This document shows positions 17,510 through 27,722 of a DNA stretch of 64,000 nucleotides, piece after piece. Position 1 is the stretch's first letter. Each line of letters opens with the position of its first letter. The translations under genes were made by a program, and so were the position numbers. The notes beneath the pieces were generated by a model. It searched no databases, was not told the DNA's origin, and saw only the letters and a program-made list of their open reading frames with translations. The stretch is from positions 41,625-105,624 of the forward strand of contig NZ_FNJK01000005.1 of assembly GCF_900104225.1 (NCBI RefSeq), in the 5' to 3' direction. The DNA comes from Streptococcus equinus. GTDB lineage: Bacteria > Bacillota > Bacilli > Lactobacillales > Streptococcaceae.

Positions 17510-19129
17510 ATGAACTGGTCAACTGTTTGGGAACTCGTTAAGATTAATATTCTATATTCAAATTCACAAACTGTAACTGCAGTTAAACGTAAGCAAGAAA
17601 AGAACCCAAAGAAAAAATTTTCAATGTATAAAAGTGTGATTCGTCAGCAAATTTTCTTGAGTCTTTTCTTTGCGGTGATTTACATTTTTATGTATGTCAA
17701 CCTAGATTTTAACTACTATCCAGGTTATTTCACTTTTTATACTGCTATCTTTTTTATCATGGCAACTTTAAATGCATTTACCGCCATGTATAGCATTTTT
17801 TATGAAAGTGATGATGTTAAGCTTTATGCACATTTACCAATAAAATCAAGTGAGCTTTATTTAGCAAAAGTAATCTCAAGTTTTGGAATGGGACTAACTT
17901 TTTTGATGCCTATATTATCACTCTTTTTCATAGCTTATTGGCAAATGGCAGGCCTTCTAGTTGCCATTATTGCAACTTTGATTGGATTTGGCATTCTTTT
18001 TCTAACGTCAACAGTGCTGGCACTTTATGTCAATAGTTTTGTTGGTGGCTTAATTGCTCGTAGTCACCATCGAAAATTGATTTCAACAGTTTTGATGTCA
18101 CTTTCTACGATTGGTGCAGTAGGGGCCATTCTTTATATGAATGTCATCAACAGTAGAAATATGGGTGATGTTACAGCAATTACTGATTGCCCAGTTATTC
18201 CTTATTTTAGAGGTTTTTATGATCTTGTTAAAGCCCCCTTTAGCTTGGCGACAGTTTTGAATTTTTATTTACCTGTACTTGTTCTTTGCGGCCTAGTGAT
18301 TGGTCTGGTTAAATGGGCGATGCCAAATTATTACCAAAGTACTTTGTATGCTAGACCTAAAGAAGTTAAGGCTAACAAGCAGCCAAAATCTCATTCAGGT
18401 AAAATTCCTTCGTTGACAAATATGATGATTCGTCATCATACGTCAACACTTCAAAATGCAACCTTACTGAGTCAAACTTATTTAATGCCTTTGATTTATG
18501 TGGTTATTTTCCTAACCCCAATGCTGGTCAATGGATTTTCTTTAGCTAAGGTATCTAACCAGTATTTTGGAATAGCTTTGTTGGTTGGAGCTATTTTGGG
18601 AACAACTTGTGCTATGCCAACGACTTTATTAGGTGTTGGGATTTCACTTGAAAAAGACAACTATAATTTTTTGAGAAGTTTGCCGCTTAATTTTAAAGGT
18701 TTCCTTGTTCAGAAATTCATCGTTTTGGCTTTTCTTCAAGCCTTAGTTCCTGCTTGTGTTTATTTAGTTGTTGGATTAGGGCTTTTGCATATCAGTTTGC
18801 CATTGATGCTAGCCTTTTTGGTGGGACTGTGCGCTATGATTGTTATTCAAGGTCAACTCATGTATTGGCGTGATTATAAGCATCTCAATTTGCTTTGGCA
18901 AGATGTGACACAGCTCTTTAATCGCAATTCTGGTCAGTGTCTTGCCTTTGGTATTATGATGTCAGCTTACCTTCTTGGTGGAGGTCTTGCGCTAGGGTTG
19001 GTTATTCTTGGTAATGCTATTCAGCAGGTTCAACTTATTAATATGACCTTGGCAATTGTTTTAATCATTCTAGCAATTATCAGTCAAGCCTTGATTAGTC
19101 AAAAATTTTGGAAGAAAATCTCACATTAA
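17510..19129 (+). CDS. ABC exporter permease (ABC-2-like, about 12 transmembrane helices)
   Basis: 539 residues with a basic N-terminus and about 12 hydrophobic segments in two halves separated by a polar, lysine-rich loop near residues 280-305. It resembles the large permeases paired with single ATPases in Firmicutes (the putative ABC exporter family including Bacillus YthQ). AGGGGTGAG overlaps the end of the ATPase gene and serves the ATG. Substrate is unknown. Confidence 0.8.
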   Translation: MNWSTVWELVKINILYSNSQTVTAVKRKQEKNPKKKFSMYKSVIRQQIFLSLFFAVIYIFMYVNLDFNYYPGYFTFYTAIFFIMATLNAFTAMYSIFYESDDVKLYAHLPIKSSELYLAKVISSFGMGLTFLMPILSLFFIAYWQMAGLLVAIIATLIGFGILFLTSTVLALYVNSFVGGLIARSHHRKLISTVLMSLSTIGAVGAILYMNVINSRNMGDVTAITDCPVIPYFRGFYDLVKAPFSLATVLNFYLPVLVLCGLVIGLVKWAMPNYYQSTLYARPKEVKANKQPKSHSGKIPSLTNMMIRHHTSTLQNATLLSQTYLMPLIYVVIFLTPMLVNGFSLAKVSNQYFGIALLVGAILGTTCAMPTTLLGVGISLEKDNYNFLRSLPLNFKGFLVQKFIVLAFLQALVPACVYLVVGLGLLHISLPLMLAFLVGLCAMIVIQGQLMYWRDYKHLNLLWQDVTQLFNRNSGQCLAFGIMMSAYLLGGGLALGLVILGNAIQQVQLINMTLAIVLIILAIISQALISQKFWKKISH

Positions 19130-19195
19130 TTTCTAAAATCTCCTGAAATTAAGATGAGAATTAAAACTGACTAAATAGTTAGATAAAACCTTATA

Positions 19196-19220
19196 AAAAC
19201 AGTTCCTAGGACTGTTTTTT
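19196..19220 (+). terminator. Terminator before proB
   Basis: AAAACAGT and ACTGTTTT flank TCCTAGG with a T-run. It closes the ABC exporter unit and lies only 18 bp upstream of the proB start codon. Confidence 0.75.
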
Positions 19221-19225
19221 TAGTG

Positions 19226-19231
19226 TATAAT
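19226..19231 (+). promoter_or_regulatory. proB -10 element immediately before the start codon
   Basis: A consensus TATAAT ends six bases before the proB ATG (19238), so the transcript should begin at or next to the start codon. No ribosome binding site is present. The -35 region is weak. Confidence 0.6.
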
Positions 19232-19237
19232 AAGCGT

Positions 19238-20041
19238 ATGAAACGAAATTTTGAATCAGTACAACGAATTGTTATAAAAATTGGGACAAGTTCTCTTGTC
19301 ATGCCAAATGGCAAAATTAACCTTGAAAAAATTGATCAGCTAGCCTTTGTTATTTCTAGCTTAATGAATAAAGGAAAAGAAGTTGTTTTGGTATCATCTG
19401 GTGCCATGGGATTTGGTCTTAATGTCTTGAATATGGACAAACGTCCAACTGAGATTGCACGTCAACAGGCGGTGTCAAGTGTTGGGCAGGTGGCTATGAT
19501 GAGCCTCTACTCACAAATCTTTTCACATTATCAAACAGAAGTCAGTCAGCTTTTGATTACACGTGATGTTATCGAATATCCTGAAAGTTTGGCAAACTTT
19601 ACGAATGCCTTTGAGACTTTGTTGTCAATGGGAATTGTGCCAATTGTCAACGAAAATGATGCTATCAGCGTTGATGAAATGGATCATGCAACAAAATTCG
19701 GTGATAATGACCGACTTTCTGCTATTGTAGCTAAAGTAACCAAAGCAGACTTGTTAATCATGTTATCAGATATTGATGGTCTTTATGATAAGAATCCAAA
19801 TGTTTATGAAGATGCTAAACTTCGTGAACATGTTACTGAAATTACTGATGAGATTATTAAGTCAGCTGGCGGTGCCGGTAGTAAATTTGGTACGGGTGGC
19901 ATGCTTAGCAAGATTAAGAGTGCTCAAATGATTTTTGATAATAACAGTCAGATGATTTTAATGAATGGTGCTAATCCACGTGATATTTTACGTGCTCTAG
20001 AAGGTGCTAATATCGGAACATGGTTTTCACAATCTAAGTAA
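19238..20041 (+). CDS. proB: Glutamate 5-kinase
   Basis: 267 residues, matching the short bacterial form without a PUA domain. It phosphorylates glutamate in the first step of proline synthesis. Motifs are [10 protein letters not shown] at the N-terminus, [16 protein letters not shown], the FGDNDRLSA stretch and GTGGMLSKI. The ATG at 19238 is chosen over a GTG at 19223, which overlaps the -10 element; family members also begin MKR followed by a short variable stretch. proA follows 16 bases after the stop. Confidence 0.95.
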   Translation: MKRNFESVQRIVIKIGTSSLVMPNGKINLEKIDQLAFVISSLMNKGKEVVLVSSGAMGFGLNVLNMDKRPTEIARQQAVSSVGQVAMMSLYSQIFSHYQTEVSQLLITRDVIEYPESLANFTNAFETLLSMGIVPIVNENDAISVDEMDHATKFGDNDRLSAIVAKVTKADLLIMLSDIDGLYDKNPNVYEDAKLREHVTEITDEIIKSAGGAGSKFGTGGMLSKIKSAQMIFDNNSQMILMNGANPRDILRALEGANIGTWFSQSK

Positions 20042-20057
20042 TAAGGGAGGTCTTGAG

Positions 20058-21308
20058 ATGGGCTATATTGATGAACTAGGTAAAAATGCAAAGACAGCTT
20101 CTCAAAGTTTGGTAAAGCTTGGGACAGCAGAGAAAAATAAAATCTTGGCTCAAGTAGCGGACGCTTTGCTTGCTGAAACAGATTTTATCTTGCAAGAAAA
20201 TGCACGTGATGTGGCAAAAGCGCAAGAAAATGGTATTTCACCAGTTATGGTGGATCGCTTGCGCCTAGATGCTGGCCGCATTGAAGGTATTGTCGAAGGT
20301 GTTCGTCAAGTAGCTGATCTTCAAGACCCAATTGGACAAGTTGTTCGTGGCTATACGAATCTAGATGGTTTAAAAATTGTTCAAAAACGTGTGCCATTAG
20401 GTGTCATTGCTATGATTTTTGAAAGTCGTCCAAACGTATCTGTTGATGCTTTCAGTCTTGCTTTCAAAACAAGTAATGCCATTATTTTACGTGGTGGTCG
20501 CGATGCTATTCATTCAAATACAGCTCTTGTGACAGTTATCCGTAAGGCACTTGCTAAAGCTGGTATTGACGAAAACGTTGTACAACTTGTTGAAGATACT
20601 AGTCACGCTGTTGCTGAAGAGTTGATGCAAGCTGTCGATTATGTTGATGTTTTGATTCCACGTGGTGGAGCCCGCTTGATTCAAACGGTCAAGGAAAAAT
20701 CTAAAGTTCCTGTTATTGAAACAGGTGTCGGAAATGTTCACATTTATGTTGATGATTCAGCAGATTTTGATATGGCAACTAAGATTGTGATTAATGCTAA
20801 AACACAACGTCCAAGTGTTTGTAATGCTGCTGAGAGTCTTGTAGTTCATGAAAAAATTGCAGAGCAGTTCTTGCCTCAATTAGAAAAAGCTATTAACAAG
20901 GTTCATCCAGTGGAATTCCGTGCAGACCAAAAAGCGCTAGCTATTTTTAAAGATGCAAAGGCAGCAAGTGAGGAAGACTTTGCAACAGAATACAATGATT
21001 ACATCATGTCTGTTAATGTGGTGTCTTCACTCGATGAAGCTATTGATTGGGTAAATCACTACACAACCCATCACTCTGAAGCGATTGTGACAAAAGATCT
21101 TGAGAACGCCGAACGCTTCCAAGATGAAGTGGATGCAGCAGCAGTTTATGTGAATGCCTCAACACGATTTACAGATGGATTTGTCTTTGGCTTGGGAGCA
21201 GAAATTGGAATTTCTACCCAAAAAATGCATGCGCGTGGTCCAATGGGCCTAGAAGCATTAACAAGCACAAAATTTTACATTAACGGTAAAGGACAAATCA
21301 GAGAATAA
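20058..21308 (+). CDS. proA: Gamma-glutamyl phosphate reductase
   Basis: 416 residues, full length. It reduces gamma-glutamyl phosphate to glutamate semialdehyde with NADPH, acting directly after ProB. It has the aldehyde-dehydrogenase fold with the catalytic cysteine in [10 protein letters not shown] and the [11 protein letters not shown] motif. AAGGGAGG upstream fits the ATG at 20058; the longer in-frame start would overlap proB. proC is not nearby. Confidence 0.96.
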   Translation: MGYIDELGKNAKTASQSLVKLGTAEKNKILAQVADALLAETDFILQENARDVAKAQENGISPVMVDRLRLDAGRIEGIVEGVRQVADLQDPIGQVVRGYTNLDGLKIVQKRVPLGVIAMIFESRPNVSVDAFSLAFKTSNAIILRGGRDAIHSNTALVTVIRKALAKAGIDENVVQLVEDTSHAVAEELMQAVDYVDVLIPRGGARLIQTVKEKSKVPVIETGVGNVHIYVDDSADFDMATKIVINAKTQRPSVCNAAESLVVHEKIAEQFLPQLEKAINKVHPVEFRADQKALAIFKDAKAASEEDFATEYNDYIMSVNVVSSLDEAIDWVNHYTTHHSEAIVTKDLENAERFQDEVDAAAVYVNASTRFTDGFVFGLGAEIGISTQKMHARGPMGLEALTSTKFYINGKGQIRE

Positions 21309-21351
21309 TTTATTTTCTTTCGGAAATGAGTTCATTTTTCAAATAAAAAAG

Positions 21352-21386
21352 AGCCAAGTGTCTCAAATATGGGACGCTTGGTTTTT
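21352..21386 (+). terminator. Terminator after proA
   Basis: AGCCAAGTGTCTCA pairs with TGGGACGCTTGGT (with G-U pairs), followed by TTTTT. Confidence 0.85.
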
Positions 21387-21426
21387 CTATTTCTCCTCAT
21401 CTTTTAAGGAAGAATCTTTCTATTTG

Positions 21427-21435
21427 TGTTATAAT
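21427..21435 (+). promoter_or_regulatory. Extended -10 promoter seven bases before rsmH
   Basis: TGTTATAAT is a perfect extended -10. Its last base lies seven bases before the ATG at 21443, leaving essentially no leader. No useful -35 was seen. Confidence 0.65.
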
Positions 21436-21442
21436 GAAAGGT

Positions 21443-22393
21443 ATGACAAAAGACTTTCATCATATTACAGTACTTCTACATGAAACCGTTGATATGCTTG
21501 ATATCAAGCCAGATGGAATCTATGTAGATGCAACGCTTGGAGGAGCAGGACACAGTGAATATCTCCTCTCTAAGCTTGGCCCGAATGGTCACCTCTATGC
21601 TTTTGACCAAGACCAGACGGCTATTGACAATGCACAAATTCGATTAAAAGATTATATTGAAAAAGGACAAGTCACTTTTATCAAGGACAATTTCCGCAAT
21701 CTTGCTTCAAATTTAGCAATGCATGGAGTAACTGAGATTGATGGTATTTTATATGACCTTGGGGTGTCAAGTCCGCAACTAGATGAGCGTGAGCGTGGAT
21801 TTTCTTATAAAAAGGATGCTCCGCTTGATATGCGTATGAACCGTGAGCAAGATTTAACGGCTTATGATGTGGTGAATACTTACGATTACCATGATTTGGT
21901 TCGTATTTTCTACAAATACGGTGAAGATAAGTTTTCAAAACAAATTGCGCGCAAAATTGAACAAGCTAGACAAGAAAAGCCGATTGAAACAACGACTGAA
22001 TTGGCAGAAATCATCAAATCAGCTAAGCCTGCTAAAGAGCTTAAGAAAAAAGGGCACCCTGCTAAGCAAATTTTCCAAGCCATTCGTATCGAAGTTAACG
22101 ATGAATTAGGAGCAGCAGATGAGTCTATCCAACAAGCGATTGACTTATTAGCGGTTGATGGTCGTATTTCTGTGATTACTTTCCACTCGCTTGAAGACCG
22201 TTTGACAAAACAATTGTTTAAAGAAGCGTCTACAGTGGAAGTTCCAAAAGGGTTGCCTTTTATTCCAGATGATATGCAGCCAAAACTTGCTCTTGTCAAT
22301 CGTAAACCGATTTTACCAAGTCAAGAAGAGTTGGAAGCCAACAATCGTTCTCACTCAGCAAAATTGCGCGTGGCTAGAAAGGTTCGTAAGTAA
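21443..22393 (+). CDS. rsmH: 16S rRNA m4C1402 methyltransferase RsmH (MraW)
   Basis: 316 residues, full length. It N4-methylates C1402 in the 16S rRNA decoding centre. The SAM site is [16 protein letters not shown] and other family motifs are [25 protein letters not shown] and ITFHSLEDR. The start at 21443 (MTKDFHH) matches the usual streptococcal N-terminus; an in-frame ATG at 21434 overlaps the -10 element. It opens the division cluster rsmH-ftsL-pbp2X-mraY and overlaps ftsL by one base. Confidence 0.97.
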   Translation: MTKDFHHITVLLHETVDMLDIKPDGIYVDATLGGAGHSEYLLSKLGPNGHLYAFDQDQTAIDNAQIRLKDYIEKGQVTFIKDNFRNLASNLAMHGVTEIDGILYDLGVSSPQLDERERGFSYKKDAPLDMRMNREQDLTAYDVVNTYDYHDLVRIFYKYGEDKFSKQIARKIEQARQEKPIETTTELAEIIKSAKPAKELKKKGHPAKQIFQAIRIEVNDELGAADESIQQAIDLLAVDGRISVITFHSLEDRLTKQLFKEASTVEVPKGLPFIPDDMQPKLALVNRKPILPSQEELEANNRSHSAKLRVARKVRK

Positions 22394-22716
22394 TGACTGA
22401 TAAACACCGTAACGAAGCCATTGCTAAGGCTCTTAGACGTCGTATTCGAAAATTTTCACGCATCGAAAAAGCTTTTTATGGTTCTATCATTTTAACGGCT
22501 ATTACCATGGCGATTAGTATTATTTACCTTCAAAGCCGTAATCTTCAAGTGCAACAGCAAATCACTGACTTAAATAGTCAGATTACTGAAGTACAGACAA
22601 ATTACGACAATGCTAAACAAGAGGTCAATGAACTGTCAAGTCGTGACCGTGTTGAGCAAATTGCCCAAAATGCTGGTTTAACAAGCCAACAGGATAATAT
22701 TAAACAGGTGGAGTAG
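22393..22716 (+). CDS. ftsL: Cell division protein FtsL
   Basis: 107 residues: a basic cytoplasmic N-terminus, one transmembrane helix (about 30-47) and an extracellular coiled coil with heptad-like leucines (QQQITDLNSQITEVQTNYDN). FtsL joins FtsB and DivIB in the divisome and activates septal peptidoglycan synthesis. It starts within the stop of rsmH and ends three bases before pbp2X. Identification rests on topology, size and conserved order. Confidence 0.93.
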   Translation: MTDKHRNEAIAKALRRRIRKFSRIEKAFYGSIILTAITMAISIIYLQSRNLQVQQQITDLNSQITEVQTNYDNAKQEVNELSSRDRVEQIAQNAGLTSQQDNIKQVE

Positions 22717-22719
22717 TCT

Positions 22720-24984
22720 ATGAAAAAATTAATGAATCGTTTTTTAGACTATGTGGTAAAGGACAGACGCACACCCGATAAAAATCGCGAGCGTGTTGGT
22801 CAAAATCTAATGATTTTGGCAGTCTTCCTTTTCTTTGTGTTTATTATCAATTTCGCGATTATTGTGGGAACAGATACCAAGTTTGGTCATAATCTATCTA
22901 AAGAAGCCTCAGATGTTTACCAACAAACAGTGACGGTCCAAGCTAAACGTGGTACGATTTATGACCGTAATGGTGTTGCACTAGCTGAGGATTCGACAAC
23001 TTATAGTGTTTATGCTATTATCTCGAAATCTTATGTGTCAACAACTGGTGAAAAACTCTACGTTAAAAAATCTCAATACGATAAAGTTGCTGAGATTTTG
23101 AATGCCCAAATCGGTATTGATAAAGACGAAGTCTTAAAACAATTGAATCAAAGTGGGCTTTTCCAAGTATCATTCGGAAGTTCAGGGTCTGGTTTATCAT
23201 ACAGCAAGAAATCAGAAATTGAAACAGCTATGAAGGACGCTGGAATTAAAGGAATTGGATTTGAATCAACACCTGGACGTATGTATCCAAATGGTGTCTT
23301 TGCTTCACAATTCCTAGGACTTGCCCAATTAAAAGAAAATAAAGATGGTAAAACATCGAGCCTTGTCGGAACATCAGGTTTAGAAGCCTCATTGAACGAT
23401 GTGCTATCAGGGACAGACGGAAAAGTAACTTACCAAAAAGATAAAAATGGTAACTTGTTACTCGGTACAGAAACGACAGTTAAACGAGCAGTTGACGGAA
23501 AAGATGTCTACACAACACTTTCTGAACCACTGCAATCTTATCTTGAATCACAAATGGACATTTTCCAAAATGATGCTCAAGGTAAATATGCTAGTGCGAC
23601 AGTGGTTAATGCTAAAACAGGAGAAATCTTAGCAACCACACAACGTCCAACCTATAATGCACAGACAATGGAAGGTTATAATGAAGATAACCTTAAGACA
23701 TGGAATACCATTCTCTATCAAAGTTATTATGAACCAGGGTCAACCATGAAAGTGATGACACTTGCTTCAGCTATTGATGATGGTATCTTCACGCCAAACG
23801 AAGTGATTTCAACAATCAACGGTATTACAGTTGCTGATACAAAAATCAATGACTGGAACGTCAACGAAGGTAACACTTCTGTTCAATATATGACGTATGC
23901 TCAAGGGTTTGCTTGGTCAAGTAACGTTGCTATGACAAGTCTTGAACAAAAAATGGGTAATGACAAATGGCTAAACTACTTGTCTAAGTTTAAATTCGGT
24001 TACCCAACACGTTTTGGTATGGTCAATGAAGGTAGTGGCTTGTTACCATCAGACAATGAAGTAACCATTGCCATGAGTGCTTTCGGTCAAGGTATTGGTG
24101 TGACACAAGTTCAAATGCTTCGTGCCTTTTCTGCGATTTCTAATAAAGGGGTTATGCTTGAACCACAATTTATTAGTCAAATCTACGACCCAAATAATAA
24201 TACAGCCCGTAAAGCGTCAGCTGAAATCTCTGGTAAACCTGTCTCAGAAAATGCTGCTAATCAAACACTTGATTATATGGTAACGGTTGGTACAGATTCA
24301 CAATTTGGTACCTTGTATGATAGCACGGAAGGGGCACCGGTTATTCAAGTCGGTGATTACTCAGTTGCCGTCAAATCTGGTACAGCCCAAATTGCCGCAT
24401 CTGCTGAAGAAGGTGGAGGATACTTGACTGGTGATAATGACTACATCAACTCTGTTGTTGCTATGGTGCCATCAGATGATCCTGACTTTATCATGTATGT
24501 TACCCTTCAACAACCAACAACGACTTTTAAACGTAGTTTCTGGAAAGATGTAGTTAATCCAGTGCTTGAACGTGCCATGATGATTAAGGACACTTTGACA
24601 AGTACAGCCGTGACTGGTACAGATACAGAAACCAAATACCAATTGAAAGATTATATCGGAAAAGCACCTGGTGATACCGCTCAGGAACTTCGTAATAATC
24701 TTGTTCAACCAGTTGTCGTTGGGTCAGGTAACAAAATCAAGAAAATGTCTAAAAAAGTCGGAAGCAATCTTTCACAAAATGAACAAGTGCTACTTTGGAC
24801 AGGAAAATTAAAAACAATGCCAGACATGTATGGCTGGACGAAAGAAAATGTTGAAAAATTTGCGAAGTGGACTGGAATCAAAGTAACCATTAAAGGCTCT
24901 GGTTCAAAAGTCACTAAGCAAAGTGTCGATACCGGAAAAGATATTGACAAAGTCAAAAAAATTAAAATTACTCTAGGAGACTAA
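22720..24984 (+). CDS. pbp2X: Penicillin-binding protein 2x (class B septal transpeptidase)
   Basis: 754 residues. After one N-terminal membrane anchor (about 30-51) come the dimerisation domain, the transpeptidase domain and two PASTA domains (about residues 640-754). The active-site motifs are S341-T-M-K, S400-S-N and K552-S-G-T. It cross-links septal peptidoglycan with FtsW and is a main beta-lactam target. The motifs show the drug-sensitive forms seen in susceptible streptococci, but resistance cannot be judged from motifs alone. It lies between ftsL and mraY. Confidence 0.97.
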   Translation: MKKLMNRFLDYVVKDRRTPDKNRERVGQNLMILAVFLFFVFIINFAIIVGTDTKFGHNLSKEASDVYQQTVTVQAKRGTIYDRNGVALAEDSTTYSVYAIISKSYVSTTGEKLYVKKSQYDKVAEILNAQIGIDKDEVLKQLNQSGLFQVSFGSSGSGLSYSKKSEIETAMKDAGIKGIGFESTPGRMYPNGVFASQFLGLAQLKENKDGKTSSLVGTSGLEASLNDVLSGTDGKVTYQKDKNGNLLLGTETTVKRAVDGKDVYTTLSEPLQSYLESQMDIFQNDAQGKYASATVVNAKTGEILATTQRPTYNAQTMEGYNEDNLKTWNTILYQSYYEPGSTMKVMTLASAIDDGIFTPNEVISTINGITVADTKINDWNVNEGNTSVQYMTYAQGFAWSSNVAMTSLEQKMGNDKWLNYLSKFKFGYPTRFGMVNEGSGLLPSDNEVTIAMSAFGQGIGVTQVQMLRAFSAISNKGVMLEPQFISQIYDPNNNTARKASAEISGKPVSENAANQTLDYMVTVGTDSQFGTLYDSTEGAPVIQVGDYSVAVKSGTAQIAASAEEGGGYLTGDNDYINSVVAMVPSDDPDFIMYVTLQQPTTTFKRSFWKDVVNPVLERAMMIKDTLTSTAVTGTDTETKYQLKDYIGKAPGDTAQELRNNLVQPVVVGSGNKIKKMSKKVGSNLSQNEQVLLWTGKLKTMPDMYGWTKENVEKFAKWTGIKVTIKGSGSKVTKQSVDTGKDIDKVKKIKITLGD

Positions 24985-24990
24985 ACTAAA

Positions 24991-26004
24991 ATGTTTTTAA
25001 GTTTAATTGCAGGTATTGTCGCGTTTGCCTTGACAGTATTTGCTATGCCGCATTTTATTCGTATTTATCAATTGAAAAAAATTGGTGGGCAACAAATGCA
25101 CGAGGATGTCAAACAACATTTGGCTAAAGCTGGAACACCAACAATGGGTGGGACAGTCTTTCTAACAGTTGCCATTCTTGTTAGTCTTGTCTTTAGTTTC
25201 TTTATTGAAAGACAAGCTGGTGCTTCAATGGGAGCAACCGTAGGAATTTTAATGGTTCTTTTGATTTATGGAATTGTTGGATTCCTTGATGATTTCTTGA
25301 AAATCTTTAAACAAATCAATGAAGGTTTGACACCTTGGCAAAAAATGAGTTTGCAAATTATTGGTGGTTTGATTTTCTATTTTGTTCACGTGCGTCCAAG
25401 TGGAACAGATGACTTGAATGTCTTTGGATTTGATTTACACCTTGGCGTTCTTTATGTTGCCTTTGTTCTTTTCTGGATTGTTGGATTTTCAAATGCGGTT
25501 AACTTGACTGATGGGATTGACGGTTTGGCTTCAATTTCAGTAGCTATTAGTTTGGCAGCTTACGGTGTTATCGCAGTTGTTCAAAAACAATTCGATGTTC
25601 TCTTGATTATTGTTACTATGATTGGTGCTTTGTTTGGTTTCTTTGTCTTTAACCATAAACCAGCTAAAGTCTTTATGGGTGATGTGGGAAGCTTGGCATT
25701 GGGTGCTATGCTTGCCGCAATTTCAATTGCCCTTCGTCAAGAATGGACATTGCTAATCATTGGTTTTGTTTACGTTTTTGAAACAGCTTCAGTAATGCTT
25801 CAAGTATCTTACTTCAAATACACTAAGAAAAAATATGGTGAAGGTCGTCGTATCTTCCGTATGACACCATTCCACCATCATTTGGAGCTTGGTGGTTTGT
25901 CTGGAAAATCAGAAAAATGGTCTGAATGGAAAGTTGATGCTTTCTTGTGGAGCGTTGGAGCTATTGCAAGTATCATCACATTGATTTTCCTTTATGCCTT
26001 ATAA
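24991..26004 (+). CDS. mraY: Phospho-N-acetylmuramoyl-pentapeptide-transferase
   Basis: 337 residues with about ten membrane segments. It attaches the UDP-MurNAc-pentapeptide to undecaprenyl phosphate, making lipid I. Recognisable motifs are GTPTMGG, the two aspartates in [18 protein letters not shown] and the TPFHHHLE histidines. CTAGGAGA at the end of pbp2X gives the ribosome binding site. It ends the division cluster before a strong terminator. Confidence 0.97.
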   Translation: MFLSLIAGIVAFALTVFAMPHFIRIYQLKKIGGQQMHEDVKQHLAKAGTPTMGGTVFLTVAILVSLVFSFFIERQAGASMGATVGILMVLLIYGIVGFLDDFLKIFKQINEGLTPWQKMSLQIIGGLIFYFVHVRPSGTDDLNVFGFDLHLGVLYVAFVLFWIVGFSNAVNLTDGIDGLASISVAISLAAYGVIAVVQKQFDVLLIIVTMIGALFGFFVFNHKPAKVFMGDVGSLALGAMLAAISIALRQEWTLLIIGFVYVFETASVMLQVSYFKYTKKKYGEGRRIFRMTPFHHHLELGGLSGKSEKWSEWKVDAFLWSVGAIASIITLIFLYAL

Positions 26005-26011
26005 TAGTGAA

Positions 26012-26043
26012 AGCGAGTTGAGACATTCTCAGCTCGTTTTTTT
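26012..26043 (+). terminator. Terminator after mraY
   Basis: AGCGAGTTGAGA pairs with TCTCAGCTCGT, followed by a run of seven T residues. Confidence 0.88.
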
Positions 26044-26065
26044 ACTTCTTAAAGCGCATAGTGCT

Positions 26066-26095
26066 TTGCTTTAATCCCCCTTTTAATGATATAAT
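26066..26095 (+). promoter_or_regulatory. Promoter of the DEAD-box helicase
   Basis: TTGCTT (26066-26071) and TATAAT (26090-26095) with a TG extension (26087-26088). The leader is about 100 nt; a CTAGCAATACTGGCTAG inverted repeat lies in it at 26117-26133. Confidence 0.65.
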
Positions 26096-26204
26096 AGAAA
26101 GGAATGAAAAAATTCACCTAGCAATACTGGCTAGGGATGAAACGATAAACAGATATAGAGAAATTTCAAGTAGAACTTGATGAGATAAGAAATTGAGGTA
26201 AAAC

Positions 26205-27548
26205 ATGTCTTTTAACGATTTTAATTTTAAGCCCTACATCCGTGAGGCACTCGCAGAGCTTAAATTCAAAAATCCGACAGAAGTGCAACAAAAATTAATT
26301 CCTGTTGTACGTTCAGGTCGTGATTTGGTAGGTGAATCAAAAACTGGTTCAGGGAAAACACATACTTTCTTGCTACCTATCTTTGAAAAATTAGATGAAA
26401 CAAGCGACAACGTTCAAGTTGTTATCACAGCACCAAGCCGTGAATTGGCAACACAAATCTATCAAGCCACAAAACAAATTGCTGAAAAATCTGAAACAGA
26501 AATCCGTGTAGCAAATTATGTTGGTGGGACAGATAAACTTCGTCAAATTGAGAAACTAAAATCATCTCAACCGCACATCGTTATTGGGACACCAGGTCGT
26601 ATCTATGATTTGGTGAAATCAGGCGATTTAGAAATTTATAAAGCTCATACCTTTGTTGTTGATGAAGCTGATATGACGCTTGATATGGGATTTCTTGATA
26701 CGGTTGATAAAATCGCTGGGACATTGCCAAAAGATGTTCAAATTTTGGTCTTTTCAGCAACTATCCCACAAAAACTTCAACCATTCTTGAAGAAATATTT
26801 GACAAATCCAGTCATGGAAAAAATCAAAACAAATACTGTTATCGCTGATACAATCGATAACTGGTTGGTATCAACTAAGGGACGTGATAAAAATGCACAA
26901 ATTTTGGAAATCACAAAAGCCCTTAACCCATACCTTGCCATGATTTTTGTTAACACTAAAGAACGTGCTGATGAATTGCACAGTTACCTTGCGTCAAATG
27001 GTTTGAAAGTGGCCAAAATCCACGGTGGTATTCCGCCACGTGAACGTAAACGTACAATGAACCAAATCAAAAAATTGTCTTACGAGTACATCGTAGCAAC
27101 TGATTTGGCTGCGCGTGGTATTGATATCGAAGGTGTTAGTCACGTTATTAATGACGCTATTCCACAAGATTTGTCATTCTTTGTTCACCGTGTTGGACGT
27201 ACAGGACGTAATGGTTTGAATGGTATTGCGATTACTTTGTATCAACCAAGTGATGATTCAGATATTCGTGAACTTGAAAAACTAGGAATCAAATTTGTAC
27301 CGAAAATGCTTAAAAACGGTGAATTCCAAGATACCTATGATCGTGATCGCCGTGCTAACCGTGAAAAATCATACCAAAAACTAGATACAGAAATGATTGG
27401 TTTGGTTAAGAAGAAAAAGAAAAAAATCAAACCTGGTTACAAGAAAAAAATTCAATGGAAAGTTGATGAAAAACGTAAACGCGAACGCCGTGCAGCTAAC
27501 CGTGCTAAGGGTCGTGCAGAACGTAAAGCTAGAAAACAAACTTTCTAA
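26205..27548 (+). CDS. DEAD-box RNA helicase (CshB-like)
   Basis: 447 residues. Motifs in order: Q-motif region NPTEVQQKLIP, motif I SKTGSGKT, PSRELA, TPGRI, motif II VDEADM, motif III FSATIP, then RGIDI and HRVGRTGRNG. The C-terminal ~60 residues are strongly basic (runs of Lys/Arg), as in helicases that unwind structured RNA or rRNA. The cold-shock helicase CshB is the closest type I recognise; the exact RNA target is not known. GAGGT precedes the ATG. It is a single-gene unit. Confidence 0.93.
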   Translation: MSFNDFNFKPYIREALAELKFKNPTEVQQKLIPVVRSGRDLVGESKTGSGKTHTFLLPIFEKLDETSDNVQVVITAPSRELATQIYQATKQIAEKSETEIRVANYVGGTDKLRQIEKLKSSQPHIVIGTPGRIYDLVKSGDLEIYKAHTFVVDEADMTLDMGFLDTVDKIAGTLPKDVQILVFSATIPQKLQPFLKKYLTNPVMEKIKTNTVIADTIDNWLVSTKGRDKNAQILEITKALNPYLAMIFVNTKERADELHSYLASNGLKVAKIHGGIPPRERKRTMNQIKKLSYEYIVATDLAARGIDIEGVSHVINDAIPQDLSFFVHRVGRTGRNGLNGIAITLYQPSDDSDIRELEKLGIKFVPKMLKNGEFQDTYDRDRRANREKSYQKLDTEMIGLVKKKKKKIKPGYKKKIQWKVDEKRKRERRAANRAKGRAERKARKQTF

Positions 27549-27557
27549 GATGAGAAG

Positions 27558-27589
27558 TAGTCTGAAACAAAAGTTTCGGACTATTTTTT
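27558..27589 (+). terminator. Terminator after the helicase gene
   Basis: TAGTCTGAAAC pairs with GTTTCGGACTA around AAAA, followed by six T residues. Confidence 0.88.
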
Positions 27590-27684
27590 ATGCTTTTTTT
27601 AATGATTAGGGTATAATTGTCAAAAATAGAATCCCCCAGAAATTTGGCTTGTTGCAGTTCTGTCAAGAAATAGGATTTATGCCT

Positions 27685-27711
27685 TGATAGTTTTTCTTTA
27701 TCGAGTCTATA
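27685..27711 (+). promoter_or_regulatory. Imperfect CYS-box (CmbR site) upstream of the cystine-type transporter
   Basis: TGATA, nine bases, TATCG, three bases, CTATA: the layout of the streptococcal CYS-box (TGATA-N9-TATCA-N2-4-TGATA) with one mismatch in the second block and two in the third. It sits 11 bp upstream of the -35 element, much as the perfect box sits before cysK. Confidence 0.5.
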
Positions 27712-27722
27712 GAAAATATATA

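Noticed and set aside
21910..22299. A 129-codon open frame on the minus strand
   Set aside because: Antisense to rsmH, which has all family motifs; no start signals.
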